This document shows positions 1-8,408 of a stretch of DNA of 64,000 nt, piece by piece. How positions within the stretch are numbered: position 1 is the first letter of the stretch; each line of letters starts with the position of its first letter. The notes under the pieces were generated by a model. The model had not been told where the DNA came from and made no database searches. It saw only the letters and a program-made list of their open reading frames with translations. A program made the position numbers and the translations under genes. The DNA comes from DAHUXN01 sp963729815 (GTDB lineage: Bacteria; Acidobacteriota; Terriglobia; Acidiferrales; UBA7541): positions 434,001 through 498,000 of the forward strand of contig CAVSPU010000004.1 in assembly GCA_963729815.1 (NCBI GenBank), read 5' to 3'.

Positions 1-1164
1 GAGCTCGGTTCCCGGATAGGCGTGCGCCATCGAAACCTGAATTGTTTCGCAATCGAGCTCGCGCGCGAAGTCCATCGTTTTTTGAATGGTTTCCTTGGTC
101 TCACCCGGCAGACCGATGATGAAGTCGCCGTGGACGCGAATGCCGACCTTCTTGCAATTGGCGGCGAAGGTGCGCGCCATCTCGACCGTCGCGCCCTTCT
201 TGATGTTCTTCAGAATCTGCGGATCGCCGGATTCAAAGCCCACAATGAAAAGACGCGCGCCGGCATCGGCCATGCCCTTCAATGTTTCGTAGTCGCTGTG
301 AACGCGCGCGGTGCAGGACCACTGGAACCCAATCGGCTTGAAGCGCTTGCAAAGTTCGAGGACGCGATCCTTGCGAATGTTAAATGTATCGTCATCAAAG
401 AAAAATTCCTTGGCCTGCGGAAACATTTTGTGCGCTTGTTCGAACTCCCGCGCCACGCTATCCACGGAACGCACCCGCCAGGTGTGCCCGGAGAGCGTCT
501 GCGGCCAAAGGCAAAATGTGCACTGGGCCGGGCAGCCGCGCGACGTGTAAAACGAAACAAAAGGATGGAGCAGGAAAGGAACGGTGTAGCGTTCGATGGT
601 CAAATCGCGCTTGTAGATGTCGGTGGCGAAAGGCAATTCGTCGAGTTCAGCCGTATGCAGCGGTGAACGCGTGGGATTGTGAACTACCTGGCCGTCCTTG
701 ATGTAACTGGCGTTGGCAATTTCGCTGAGCGGTTTGCCGTTCGCGTAATCGACCACGGCATAGTCAAACTCGCCGCGAACGATGAAGTCGATGTCGGAGC
801 TGGCCAGCAGGCTTTCGGCGGGCTTGATTTGGACGTGCGGGCCGACGAAAGCGATCTTGATACCAGGCTGGGCTTCTTTCATCGAGCGGGCAAATTTCAG
901 GTCACTTTGAAAACCCACAGTCGAGGTGAAAATTACGACAAATTCATAATCCTTCGAGATTTCAACAGTCTGCTGCGGCGTGATTTTATGGGGTGGCGCA
1001 TCGAGCAAACGGCTCCCTGGCAGCATGCCCGCGGGATACGTCAGCCACACCGGATACCAGTAGGACTCGATCTCGCGCGTCGCCGGCCAGCGCGAACTGG
1101 CGCCACCGTCGAAGTTTTCGAAGCTCGGTGGATTGAGCAGAAGCGTTTTCATCACAGACGCCAT
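1..1164 (-). CDS. hpnJ: Hopanoid biosynthesis radical SAM protein HpnJ (partial, C-terminus beyond window edge)
   Basis: The minus-strand frame is open from an ATG at 1164 to the window edge (388 codons, no stop). An AGGAGG ribosome site lies 6 nt upstream of the ATG. An N-terminal cobalamin-binding-like region (about residues 5-150) precedes a radical SAM core whose CxxxCxxC cluster motif is C211, C215 and C218. The end of the visible frame carries a GLPGET segment and a downstream stretch typical of HpnJ. In the hopanoid pathway HpnJ is known to act on the bacteriohopanetetrol side chain, in the step that forms the cyclitol ether from the glucosamine derivative. The family is about 470 residues, so roughly 80 are missing. 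It lies 113 nt downstream of the TolC-like gene on the same strand, and no other hopanoid gene is visible here. Confidence 0.88.
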   Translation of the reverse strand, partial: MASVMKTLLLNPPSFENFDGGASSRWPATREIESYWYPVWLTYPAGMLPGSRLLDAPPHKITPQQTVEISKDYEFVVIFTSTVGFQSDLKFARSMKEAQPGIKIAFVGPHVQIKPAESLLASSDIDFIVRGEFDYAVVDYANGKPLSEIANASYIKDGQVVHNPTRSPLHTAELDELPFATDIYKRDLTIERYTVPFLLHPFVSFYTSRGCPAQCTFCLWPQTLSGHTWRVRSVDSVAREFEQAHKMFPQAKEFFFDDDTFNIRKDRVLELCKRFKPIGFQWSCTARVHSDYETLKGMADAGARLFIVGFESGDPQILKNIKKGATVEMARTFAANCKKVGIRVHGDFIIGLPGETKETIQKTMDFARELDCETIQVSMAHAYPGTEL

Positions 1165-1277
1165 TCAACATCCTCCTAGTGCAGAACTGCGCGATAGGCA
1201 CAAATCCGCCATCCCAAAAGAAATCATTCTACTCGAATTCACACCCGGCGAATAGGCATCGTTTGAGAATAGTTCCC

Positions 1278-2663
1278 TCAGTGGAACGCTTGCGCCAGCT
1301 GCCCTGTGGCTTGCAGCAGACCAACTTGAGCGCGCTCCCGCGAGAGATCCGCGTCCAAAAACGCCAGCCACTTTTCATTCTCGCGCACCCTGAGTTGCTC
1401 CAAATCACGCAGCGTCGCCTGACCCTGATTGAATTTCACCTGCATGCTCTGAAGCTGCTCCTGGGCGAGCTCGAGGTCCAGCCGGGCTACTTCGCTTCCC
1501 GCATCCTTTTCCTTCAATGTGCGGACTTTCTGTTCTGCCCCCATGCGCACGCTCGTTTTCTGGCTGGCCAATTCGAGTTCGGCTTCATTCAACTGGCTCT
1601 TGGCCAGGGCCGCGTTGGCTGACGTTCGCGCGGCAAAGATCGGAATGGTTATTTCCACACCGACGTTCACGTTGTTCTGCTGGTACGCCCTAAAATACTG
1701 CTGGTAATTGTTGAGGTCGCTCAAAACGCTATATTCGCCGACCAGAGATATCGTCGGCCAGTACGCGTCCTTCGCGCCACGATACTCATGCTCCCGCGCG
1801 CTGCGCACGTTCTCCGCTTCCCGAATCGCGACGCTATGATCCGTCGCCGCGCCCACTACCTTGGATGCAGGATCGGGCGTTTGCGCGGCGAGTTGTTCCG
1901 TAAGAGAAACCTGCAGAGGTGTATCGGGAGCAAGTCCCGTCATTTCGCGAATCTGACTCGACAGTATCTCGTCCCGGCTCTGACACACCACAATCCTCTG
2001 CTCTGTCTTCGCCAGGTTGAGCTCATCTTCGGTCAGAGTCGTGGGAAGCTCCAGCCCCGCCTGGGCGCGCTCGCGCGTGACGTCGAGGATCTTTTGCTGG
2101 CTTTGCTGGTCCTCAAGCAGCAACGCGAGAGAATGACGGACGGCTGCCAGCTCGAGATAGTCCAAGGCGGCATGCGCCATGATCGTGTCCCGCGTGTTTT
2201 GGTACTCGAGATCCTGATTCTTCGCCAGGTCTTCGTCAGCGTGCTGCACGCCGCGCTTGAGCGGGTCGAATATTTCTTGATTGTACGCCAGCTCGAAAAC
2301 CGACGGAACCGCCCCGCTGGGCGTTTCGGGAATGCCATTGGTATAAATGTACCCGGCCCCCGTGTATATGTTGGGATGAAAATCCGAACGGTCGAGTCCG
2401 ACTTGATTTTTCGCGACCGTGTACCGGGCCCGTGCGAGCGCCAATTCGGGGCTGCGCTGAAGCGCCAGCGCCACAACTTTGTCGAGCGTGAGAACTTGCG
2501 TCCCGTCGGGCGCCTGCGTTTGTTTATCCGCCGTTATTGTCGCTGTCGTCTCGGTCTGGCTCTGCACCGGCACGTTTACTGAATGCGGCACTTCCTGGGC
2601 CAGAACCGGGGCGCCAAATAGCGTTCCGAGAAAGACCATCGTCAGTACGAGATTGTTTTTCAT
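1278..2663 (-). CDS. TolC-type outer membrane efflux channel
   Basis: This 461-residue protein begins with a Sec signal peptide ending near an AQE site (about residue 23). Two outer-membrane-efflux-protein repeats follow (about 55-245 and 275-455), with the alternating Leu/Ala/Gln/Glu helical pattern of TolC family periplasmic tunnels. It should trimerise in the outer membrane and serve as the exit duct of a tripartite pump. The start is 7 nt after the stop of the MacB-like permease, so the two are almost certainly co-transcribed and probably translationally coupled; the ribosome site is weak (AACTAAA). No adaptor gene adjoins it. The nearest candidate, a HlyD/MacA-like protein, is about 8 kb away at 11708-12967. 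Confidence 0.88.
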   Translation of the reverse strand: MKNNLVLTMVFLGTLFGAPVLAQEVPHSVNVPVQSQTETTATITADKQTQAPDGTQVLTLDKVVALALQRSPELALARARYTVAKNQVGLDRSDFHPNIYTGAGYIYTNGIPETPSGAVPSVFELAYNQEIFDPLKRGVQHADEDLAKNQDLEYQNTRDTIMAHAALDYLELAAVRHSLALLLEDQQSQQKILDVTRERAQAGLELPTTLTEDELNLAKTEQRIVVCQSRDEILSSQIREMTGLAPDTPLQVSLTEQLAAQTPDPASKVVGAATDHSVAIREAENVRSAREHEYRGAKDAYWPTISLVGEYSVLSDLNNYQQYFRAYQQNNVNVGVEITIPIFAARTSANAALAKSQLNEAELELASQKTSVRMGAEQKVRTLKEKDAGSEVARLDLELAQEQLQSMQVKFNQGQATLRDLEQLRVRENEKWLAFLDADLSRERAQVGLLQATGQLAQAFH

Positions 2664-2670
2664 TTTAGTT

Positions 2671-3885
2671 TCATTCGTAGTGCAATGACTCCACTGGTTG
2701 AAGTTTGGCCGCCTTGCTAGCCGGAAGATAGCCGAAGAGCACGCCGGTCGCGCACGAAACGGTGAACGCCAGCAGTACCGAACCCCAAGAAACCGGGATC
2801 GCGATGCTGCCCAGCTCCGGAAAAAGCTGCACCACAGTCGAAACAGCGAACGGAATCATCACGCCGATGCATACCCCGGCGATGGCGCCAATGCCGCTGA
2901 TGAGCACCGCCTCCATGAGAAATTGATAAAGGATTTCCTGCTGGCGCGCGCCGACCGCCTTGCGAATTCCGATTTCCCGCGTCCGCTCGGTGACGCTAAC
3001 GAGCATGATGTTCATGATCCCAATTCCGCTGATCACCAGCGCGATCATGGCGATGAGCAGCAGAACAATCGTCAGCGCCAGTGAAATATTCTTGGCAGTC
3101 TCCAGAATAGAAGACAGATTTTGCACCTGATACTCCGCGCCGGGACGATGACGGCTCCTCAGAATATCGCCCACATACTCGGTGACCAGGGGAACGTCCT
3201 GCGGATTGTCGGCCTGGGCATAAAATGTCTTAATATAGCTCTGGCCTGTGTAGTACTGGATCAACGGAAACGGGACCAGTGCGGAATCCGTCGTGATTTC
3301 CGTCTCGCCGAAAGTCTGAACCCTCTCGCGGAATACGCCAATGACCACAAAACTTAGGTTGCCAATATGGATGTTTTTCCCCACCGGGTCTTCATAGGGA
3401 AAGGCCAGCTTGGCAAGATCCTCCGTGAGAAGGCACACCTTGCTGCTGGTGATAAAGTCACCGTCATCAAAATAGCGTCCGCTGACGATGAGCAGGTTGC
3501 GAATCTGCTGAAATCCTTGCGTGACGCCGACCAAACTCGCCGGGCGCGTAATTTCACCCGCGCCGACCGGCATCGAGATGTCGTGCGTCCCGGCGACCTG
3601 CGATACCTGCGGGATGCCGCGCTTGACGGCTTCCAGATCGCTCATGGAGATTTCGTCGGACATCGCGGACGGCTGCCCGAAAGGCGTCGTCAGAGACGCA
3701 TACACGATGTTCGAGCCGACGGCCTCGATTTCACCAATGATGAATTGCTTGCCGGCGAGAGCCACGGTCACGACGAGGACGATGCAAGCGCTGCCAATGA
3801 CCACCCCGAGCATGGTCAGCATCGCGCGCATTTTGTTGGCGCGAAGCGACTCCATCGCCAAATTCCACGTTTCACCCCAGACCAT
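2671..3885 (-). CDS. MacB-type ABC transporter permease (FtsX family), no ATPase domain
   Basis: The 404-residue protein has the MacB layout: a first transmembrane helix (about residues 20-43), a large periplasmic MacB-PCD domain (about 45-270), then three C-terminal helices (about 280-400) forming the FtsX domain. A conserved segment rich in TERTREIGIRKA-like residues precedes the second helix block. MacB homologues transport or mechanically extrude substrates from the periplasm through a TolC duct. Here the ATP-binding domain is absent, as in split MacB systems, and no MacB-type ATPase adjoins it. The downstream gene encodes the TolC-like channel after a 7-nt gap. An extended -10 element at 3919-3927 could drive the pair. 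Confidence 0.87.
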   Translation of the reverse strand: MVWGETWNLAMESLRANKMRAMLTMLGVVIGSACIVLVVTVALAGKQFIIGEIEAVGSNIVYASLTTPFGQPSAMSDEISMSDLEAVKRGIPQVSQVAGTHDISMPVGAGEITRPASLVGVTQGFQQIRNLLIVSGRYFDDGDFITSSKVCLLTEDLAKLAFPYEDPVGKNIHIGNLSFVVIGVFRERVQTFGETEITTDSALVPFPLIQYYTGQSYIKTFYAQADNPQDVPLVTEYVGDILRSRHRPGAEYQVQNLSSILETAKNISLALTIVLLLIAMIALVISGIGIMNIMLVSVTERTREIGIRKAVGARQQEILYQFLMEAVLISGIGAIAGVCIGVMIPFAVSTVVQLFPELGSIAIPVSWGSVLLAFTVSCATGVLFGYLPASKAAKLQPVESLHYE

Positions 3886-3918
3886 GCCCTCAGCCTTTTC
3901 TTGCGGCGACTGCGTTTC

Positions 3919-3927
3919 ACTATAGCA
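3919..3927 (-). promoter_or_regulatory. Putative extended -10 promoter element for the permease/TolC pair
   Basis: On the minus strand the sequence reads TGCTATAGT, an extended -10 match (TGnTATAAT type), ending 34 nt before the permease ATG at 3885. No good -35 hexamer is seen, which is acceptable for extended -10 promoters. This is sequence similarity only. Confidence 0.35.
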
Positions 3928-3956
3928 AATCCGAATTCAACCCAGCCCGATAATTC

Positions 3957-3985
3957 TTGACGCGTGCAATGGCTCCCATTACGAT
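3957..3985 (+). promoter_or_regulatory. Putative sigma-70 promoter upstream of the glycosyltransferase
   Basis: TTGACG (3957-3962) and TACGAT (3980-3985) are separated by exactly 17 nt, a good match to a housekeeping promoter. Transcription would begin near 3992 and leave a leader of about 135 nt before the ATG at 4127. The element lies back to back with the minus-strand extended -10 at 3919-3927 in the divergent intergenic region. Confidence 0.4.
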
Positions 3986-4126
3986 GCAGCTAGCCGGCTG
4001 TTGGGACGCCTAAAAAGCTCTTGCGCGCTTCGCGCCGCCGGAACAAGCGCGCGAATATCTGAAGAACCGGACCTAAGTAGGCGGACCAAGGAAAAGCGAA
4101 GAATTTTAGAGCCCCGCGGACTGCGA

Positions 4127-4930
4127 ATGATCGAAGGCAAGCGCATTGCGGTTGTCATGCCCGCCTACAACGCCGAGAAAACGCTCGAAGCGACTCTGCG
4201 CGATCTCCCCGGCATAGTTGATGTGAAAATTCTGGTCGACGATTCAAGCACGGACGGTACGGCAAAACTCGCACAAAGCCTCGGCCTGCAGGTTTTCGTT
4301 CACGACCGCAATTACGGATATGGGCGCAACCAACAGACGTGCTACCGGGAAGCGCTCGCTGCGGGCGCGGATATCGTTGTCATGCTCCACCCGGACTATC
4401 AGTACAATCCGCGGCTTGTACCTTCGCTGGCGGGCCTGGTCGCGTGCGGCAGCTGCGATGTGGCGCTTGGTTCGCGCATTCTCGGCGGCGGCGCGATGCG
4501 CGGGGGCATGCCGCTTTACAAGTATATTTCGAATCGCTTCCTGACGGCGTTTGAGAATCTCTTGCTGGGCGCGAAGCTTTCCGAATATCACACGGGCTAC
4601 CGCGCGTTCAGCCGCGAAGTCTTGCTGGCGCTGCCTTTGCTCGAGAATTCGGATGATTTCGTGTTCGATAATGAGGTCTTGGCGCAAGTGGTCTTTTTCG
4701 GTTTTCGAATTGGCGAAATTTCCTGCCCCGCTCGGTACTTCGAAGAAGCTTCCTCGATCAACTTCCGGCGCAGCGTGCGCTATGGTTTTGGCGTGGTGGC
4801 CACTTCGCTGAAATTCGTGCTCCAGAAATCAGGGATGATGCGTTTCCGCATTTTCAAGGAAACCGGACGCAAGCTCGACTTGGGATACTACTCAAACGGA
4901 ACGCACGAAGTTGCATCCGCCCGTGTGTAA
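4127..4930 (+). CDS. Family 2 glycosyltransferase (dolichol-phosphate-mannose synthase-like)
   Basis: The ATG at 4127 begins a 267-residue protein; an upstream in-frame extension to 4001 lacks family similarity. The GT-A fold is clear: an N-terminal VVMPAYNAEKTL segment, the nucleotide-binding DDSSTDGT motif, a HPDYQYNP segment in the DxD position, and a later SEYHTGYRAFSRE acceptor-side motif. No C-terminal transmembrane helices are evident, so it resembles the soluble DPM1-type class that moves sugar from a nucleotide donor to a polyprenyl phosphate or similar carrier. It is followed by a polytopic membrane protein and lies near the dTDP-rhamnose operon, fitting a role in surface glycan assembly. 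The actual donor and acceptor cannot be read from sequence. Confidence 0.85.
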   Translation: MIEGKRIAVVMPAYNAEKTLEATLRDLPGIVDVKILVDDSSTDGTAKLAQSLGLQVFVHDRNYGYGRNQQTCYREALAAGADIVVMLHPDYQYNPRLVPSLAGLVACGSCDVALGSRILGGGAMRGGMPLYKYISNRFLTAFENLLLGAKLSEYHTGYRAFSREVLLALPLLENSDDFVFDNEVLAQVVFFGFRIGEISCPARYFEEASSINFRRSVRYGFGVVATSLKFVLQKSGMMRFRIFKETGRKLDLGYYSNGTHEVASARV

Positions 4931-4935
4931 CGTGC

Positions 4936-4950
4936 GCGGCCTGCGGCCGC
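4936..4950 (+). terminator. GC-rich hairpin just after the glycosyltransferase stop
   Basis: GCGGCC-TGC-GGCCGC forms a perfect 6-bp all-GC stem with a 3-nt loop, starting 6 nt after the TAA. There is no T-run, so it may act as a pause or RNA-stability element rather than a classical intrinsic terminator. Confidence 0.3.
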
Positions 4951-5007
4951 ACGCCTCACCCGCAGTTTCCAATTTAAGTGAAATCCACCGAGGGCGTGGA
5001 ATAGGGA

Positions 5008-5037
5008 GCCGAGAAGGCGCGCATCTCGCCTCTCGGC
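5008..5037 (+). promoter_or_regulatory. Hairpin adjacent to the ribosome site of the membrane-protein gene
   Basis: GCCGAG (5008-5013) pairs with CTCGGC (5032-5037), and AGGCG pairs with CGCCT inside it across a one-base bulge, giving about 11 bp. The hairpin ends one base before the GGAG ribosome site (5038-5041) of the GTG-started gene at 5048. It could influence translation initiation; this is inferred from structure alone. Confidence 0.3.
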
Positions 5038-5047
5038 GGAGCGCCGC

Positions 5048-6517
5048 GTGAGGCGCAGGGAAATCGGCTTTCTTCTTCTCCTTACCTTCGGTGCGTTACT
5101 CATTCACGGCTATCATCCGCGCGCCGAAGACGCTGAAATTTACGTTCCCGCCATCGTCAGAATTTTTCATCCCTCGTATTACCCGTTCGGTCGGGAATTT
5201 TTCGAGGCCAATTCGCATCTGACGCTTTTCCCGCATCTGATCGCGTGGACTGTGCGATCCACTCATCTCTCGCTCGATTGGGCCCTGTTTCTGTGGTATC
5301 TCACCTCGATTTTCTTGCTGATTTTCGCGTCGTGGAAAATCGCTTCGAAGTGCTTCTTAACCGCCGCGGGCCGATGGAGCGCAGTGACGATGGTCGCGGC
5401 ACTGCTGACGCTGCCGGTCGCGGGTACATCGCTCTATATTTTCGATGAGTATCTGAACCCGCGCTCGATCTCGGCATTTGCCGTGCTTTTTGCAATCGAT
5501 GCGGCGCTCGAAAAGAAATATCCGCTCACGGCGCTGTGGCTCGCGATTACCGCTGTATTTCATCCATTTATGACCGTGTTTGGCCTTTTTTTTATCGCGT
5601 TGCTCGTGATCCTCGAAAAACTGCCCCGGCGATCCGCGCCCACATCCGCGGCCATGTTGTTTCCCTTTCTATCGGTTTCGAGAATTTTCGGAAAAGAGCC
5701 CTCCGCGGCGTTCTGGCAATGCCTGCGGGACCATCGTTATTATTTTCTGCTTCGCTGGGAATGGTACGAATGGCTTGGCATTCTCGCGCCGCTTGCGTTT
5801 CTCTGGTGGTTCGCCCGAATTGCGCGGCGGCGTGGAAATCCGGTCTTCGAACGGCTGACCGAGGCCGTGTTTGTGTTTGAGGCCATCTGCTTTGTGTTCG
5901 GGCTGATTGTGACCATCCCGCGCAGCCTCGAAATCCTCGCTCCGTATCAGCCAATGAGAAGTTTGCAGCTCGTCTACCTGCTGTTTTTTCTGTTCGTCGG
6001 CGGCCTGCTCGGCGAATTCATGCTGAAAAATCATCTCGTGCGCTGGCTGCTGCTGTTTATTCCGCTGTGCGCGGGATTGTGCTTCGCGCAATTGCAACTT
6101 TTTCCAGGAACGCGGCACGTGGAATGGCCCGGCGCAGCGCCGGAAAATCCCTGGCTCGAAGCATTCGTATGGATTCGCGGAAACACGCCTCCCGGCGCTA
6201 TTTTTGCCCTCGACCCGAATTACATGGCGCTGCCCGGCGAAAACTATCAAGGCTTCCGCGCCAACGCCGAGCGAAGCCGGCTAGCCGACGCAAAGAAAGA
6301 CTGGAGCGCCGCTGTGCTTTATCCGTGGCTGCCGCTGGCCGATGACTGCCTAGCGCAAGTGCGCGCCGCGAATGGATGGAAGAATTTCGGCCTCGCTGAC
6401 TTCGAGGGCCTGCGAAAAACCTACGATGTGACGTGGGTCGTCGTTCAGCCGCCCGCGGCTACCGGTCTCAGTTGCGCTTATCAAAACGCGGCGGTGGCCG
6501 TTTGCCGCATCGAATGA
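5048..6517 (+). CDS. Polytopic integral membrane protein of unknown function
   Basis: A GTG start at 5048, with GGAG 6 nt upstream, begins a 489-residue protein. About nine to eleven hydrophobic helices span residues 8-345 (for example near 75-95, 110-135, 160-185, 240-255, 275-300 and 310-345). A hydrophilic C-terminal domain of about 130 residues follows, ending with a WVVVQPPA segment. The layout, helices followed by a soluble C-terminal domain, resembles membrane glycosyltransferases of the GT-C type, but the N-terminal acidic loop motif is not convincing (an AEDAEIY segment near residue 26 is the only candidate). It follows a GT2 gene and precedes a dioxygenase gene, so a glycan or lipid-glycan role is plausible but unproven. 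Confidence 0.75.
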   Translation: MRRREIGFLLLLTFGALLIHGYHPRAEDAEIYVPAIVRIFHPSYYPFGREFFEANSHLTLFPHLIAWTVRSTHLSLDWALFLWYLTSIFLLIFASWKIASKCFLTAAGRWSAVTMVAALLTLPVAGTSLYIFDEYLNPRSISAFAVLFAIDAALEKKYPLTALWLAITAVFHPFMTVFGLFFIALLVILEKLPRRSAPTSAAMLFPFLSVSRIFGKEPSAAFWQCLRDHRYYFLLRWEWYEWLGILAPLAFLWWFARIARRRGNPVFERLTEAVFVFEAICFVFGLIVTIPRSLEILAPYQPMRSLQLVYLLFFLFVGGLLGEFMLKNHLVRWLLLFIPLCAGLCFAQLQLFPGTRHVEWPGAAPENPWLEAFVWIRGNTPPGAIFALDPNYMALPGENYQGFRANAERSRLADAKKDWSAAVLYPWLPLADDCLAQVRAANGWKNFGLADFEGLRKTYDVTWVVVQPPAATGLSCAYQNAAVAVCRIE

Positions 6518-6648
6518 CGTCCGCTCACCATAATTGATTCCAGAAATGCGAACTCTGTTCTATACTCCATCGACACAACGAAACTCACTCGGACTTCATC
6601 AAACTTTTTGCTGTATCCGGTTTAAAGACGACGAAAGGCGGGTAATCG

Positions 6649-7515
6649 ATGGTGACTGCGACAGCCACCACGGAAACGCCGCGGCTTTTCCCTTACAGCC
6701 GCTGGGCGCCAGGGCTCTCGGCTTTGTCGAAGGCCTACGGGGACGCAGTGCCATTTCCACATATTCACCTGGAAAATTTCCTCGATGCTGCTGCCGCCCG
6801 CGCTCTGGCCGATGAATTCCCTGCCCCATCCAGCAACGCCTGGATTCAGTACAAGCATTTCAATGAAAATAAATCCGGCCTCACCAAGCGGGAAATGTTT
6901 CCGCCCGTCCTGGGCAAGGTGGTCGACGAACTGAACTCCCCGGATTTTCTCGCTTGGCTCTCCCAACTCACAAGAATCCCCAATCTCCTTGCGGACCCTA
7001 CACTCGAGGGCGGCGGCTTGCACCAATCCTCGCGCGGCGGATTCTTGAATCTGCACGCCGATTTCACCATGCACCACCATCACAAGAATTGGCGGCGCAG
7101 GTTGAATCTGATTCTCTATCTAAATTCCAATTGGGAGCCCGAATGGGGCGGCGCAATCGAGCTTTGGGACAAGGACATGCGCCATTGTGTTGCGAGCGTC
7201 CCGCCGCTCTTGAATCATGCCCTTGTCTTCAGTACTACGGAGACTTCCTATCACGGATTCCCGGAGAAACTCGCGTGTCCGGAAAATGCCTCGCGCAAGA
7301 GCCTGGCGCTCTACTACTACACGATCGAGAATGATCCAAACTGCGTGGGCCATTCGACGAATTATCAGGCGCGCCCCGGCGACGGCAAAGGCAAAGCGAC
7401 GATGATTTGGCTGGACAAGAAAGCAGTTCATCTCTATTCGAGAGCCAAGGAAAAATTCGGAATCGGCGACGATTTTGCCAGCAAGGTCCTTGGTTTTTTC
7501 TCTCGGAAGAAATAA
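6649..7515 (+). CDS. 2-oxoglutarate/Fe(II)-dependent oxygenase (prolyl-4-hydroxylase-like)
   Basis: This 288-residue protein has the complete facial triad of the family: H136 and D138 in a LHADF motif, and the distal H202 in a YHGFPEKL motif. R216 (ASRKSLALYYY) is positioned to bind the 2-oxoglutarate carboxylate. The double-stranded beta-helix region is about residues 115-230, preceded by the PFPHIHLENFLD entry strand common to this group. Such enzymes hydroxylate small molecules, sugars or protein side chains. Relatives are often found in polysaccharide and antibiotic gene clusters. Its neighbours are a GT2 enzyme, a membrane protein and the convergent rml operon, so a role in modifying a surface glycan or its carrier is possible. 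The start ATG at 6649 has only a weak purine stretch upstream. Confidence 0.85.
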   Translation: MVTATATTETPRLFPYSRWAPGLSALSKAYGDAVPFPHIHLENFLDAAAARALADEFPAPSSNAWIQYKHFNENKSGLTKREMFPPVLGKVVDELNSPDFLAWLSQLTRIPNLLADPTLEGGGLHQSSRGGFLNLHADFTMHHHHKNWRRRLNLILYLNSNWEPEWGGAIELWDKDMRHCVASVPPLLNHALVFSTTETSYHGFPEKLACPENASRKSLALYYYTIENDPNCVGHSTNYQARPGDGKGKATMIWLDKKAVHLYSRAKEKFGIGDDFASKVLGFFSRKK

Positions 7516-7546
7516 CGCCTCCGAAATTGCGCGGCGCGTCAAGCCC

Positions 7547-8401
7547 TCATTGTTTTTCGTCCGCTAACTGTATCAAATAGCGGCGAACAGCGTCCGGCCA
7601 CGGTGGCAGCAACGGAAGCCCTTCGCGTTTCAGCCTCGCATTCTCCAGTCGTGAATTTTTTGGCCGCGCCGCCGGACGCCTCTCCTCTTCGGCAGAAATC
7701 GGAATCACGGGCAAGTTCGCATAGCCCGCCTGCTGGAGGATTTCCAGCGTGAACTCGATGCGCGATGTGAATCCTTGATTCGTCAGGTGGTAAACGCCGT
7801 GCGAGCCGCGCGTCAGAATGTGTTCGATACCGGCCGCCGCGTCGAATGTATACGTGGGCGCGAGTTGCAAGCCTTCCACAATTCGGAGCGGCTCGCCTTT
7901 GCGGCCGTGGTCGACGACAAGCGAAACAAAATTCTTGCGGTAGGGGCCAAACACGCTGCAGACGCGCGCGATCCACGATCGGTCCAGATTGCGCTGCACT
8001 TCCCTTTCGCCTTCCAGCTTGCTTTTGCCATAAACGCTGAGCGGCCGCGGCTCGTCTTCTTCCGTGTATGGTTCCGCCTTCTGTCCGTCGAAAACGTAAT
8101 CGGTGCTGATGTGCATCATGGAGATGCCCAGGCGTTTGCAAACAATCGCGACATTGCACGGACCTTCGGCATTCACTCGGAACGCGAGCTCCCGCTGCGT
8201 TTCGCATGCGTCGACGTTGGTGAATGCCACCGCGTTGACCACCGCATCGGGCTGCGCAGCTTCGATCGCGCGCGCAATCGCTGCCGGGTTCGTAATGTCC
8301 GCTTCTCGATGGGTCGCGCCGCAGATTTCGTGGCGCGAGGCGAGGACTTCGCTGATTGCGCGAGCGAGCATCCCTTCTTTGCCAGTGAGAAAGATTTTCA
8401 A
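7547..8401 (-). CDS. rmlD: dTDP-4-dehydrorhamnose reductase
   Basis: The 284-residue protein is an extended SDR enzyme that reduces dTDP-4-keto-L-rhamnose to dTDP-L-rhamnose with NAD(P)H, the last step of the pathway. It has the N-terminal nucleotide-binding GKEGMLA glycine motif, a STDYVFDG segment, and the catalytic YGKSK (YxxxK) pair near residues 129-133. Length matches the family. It is the final gene of the rml run, starting 7 nt after the rmlB stop. The other three pathway enzymes lie immediately upstream, so the assignment is supported by both motifs and context. Confidence 0.93.
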   Translation of the reverse strand: MKIFLTGKEGMLARAISEVLASRHEICGATHREADITNPAAIARAIEAAQPDAVVNAVAFTNVDACETQRELAFRVNAEGPCNVAIVCKRLGISMMHISTDYVFDGQKAEPYTEEDEPRPLSVYGKSKLEGEREVQRNLDRSWIARVCSVFGPYRKNFVSLVVDHGRKGEPLRIVEGLQLAPTYTFDAAAGIEHILTRGSHGVYHLTNQGFTSRIEFTLEILQQAGYANLPVIPISAEEERRPAARPKNSRLENARLKREGLPLLPPWPDAVRRYLIQLADEKQ

Positions 8402-8408
8402 GGTGGAT

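Noticed and set aside
22..666. Plus-strand open frame of 214 codons
   Set aside because: It is antisense to the hpnJ reading frame, whose radical SAM motifs are unmistakable on the minus strand.
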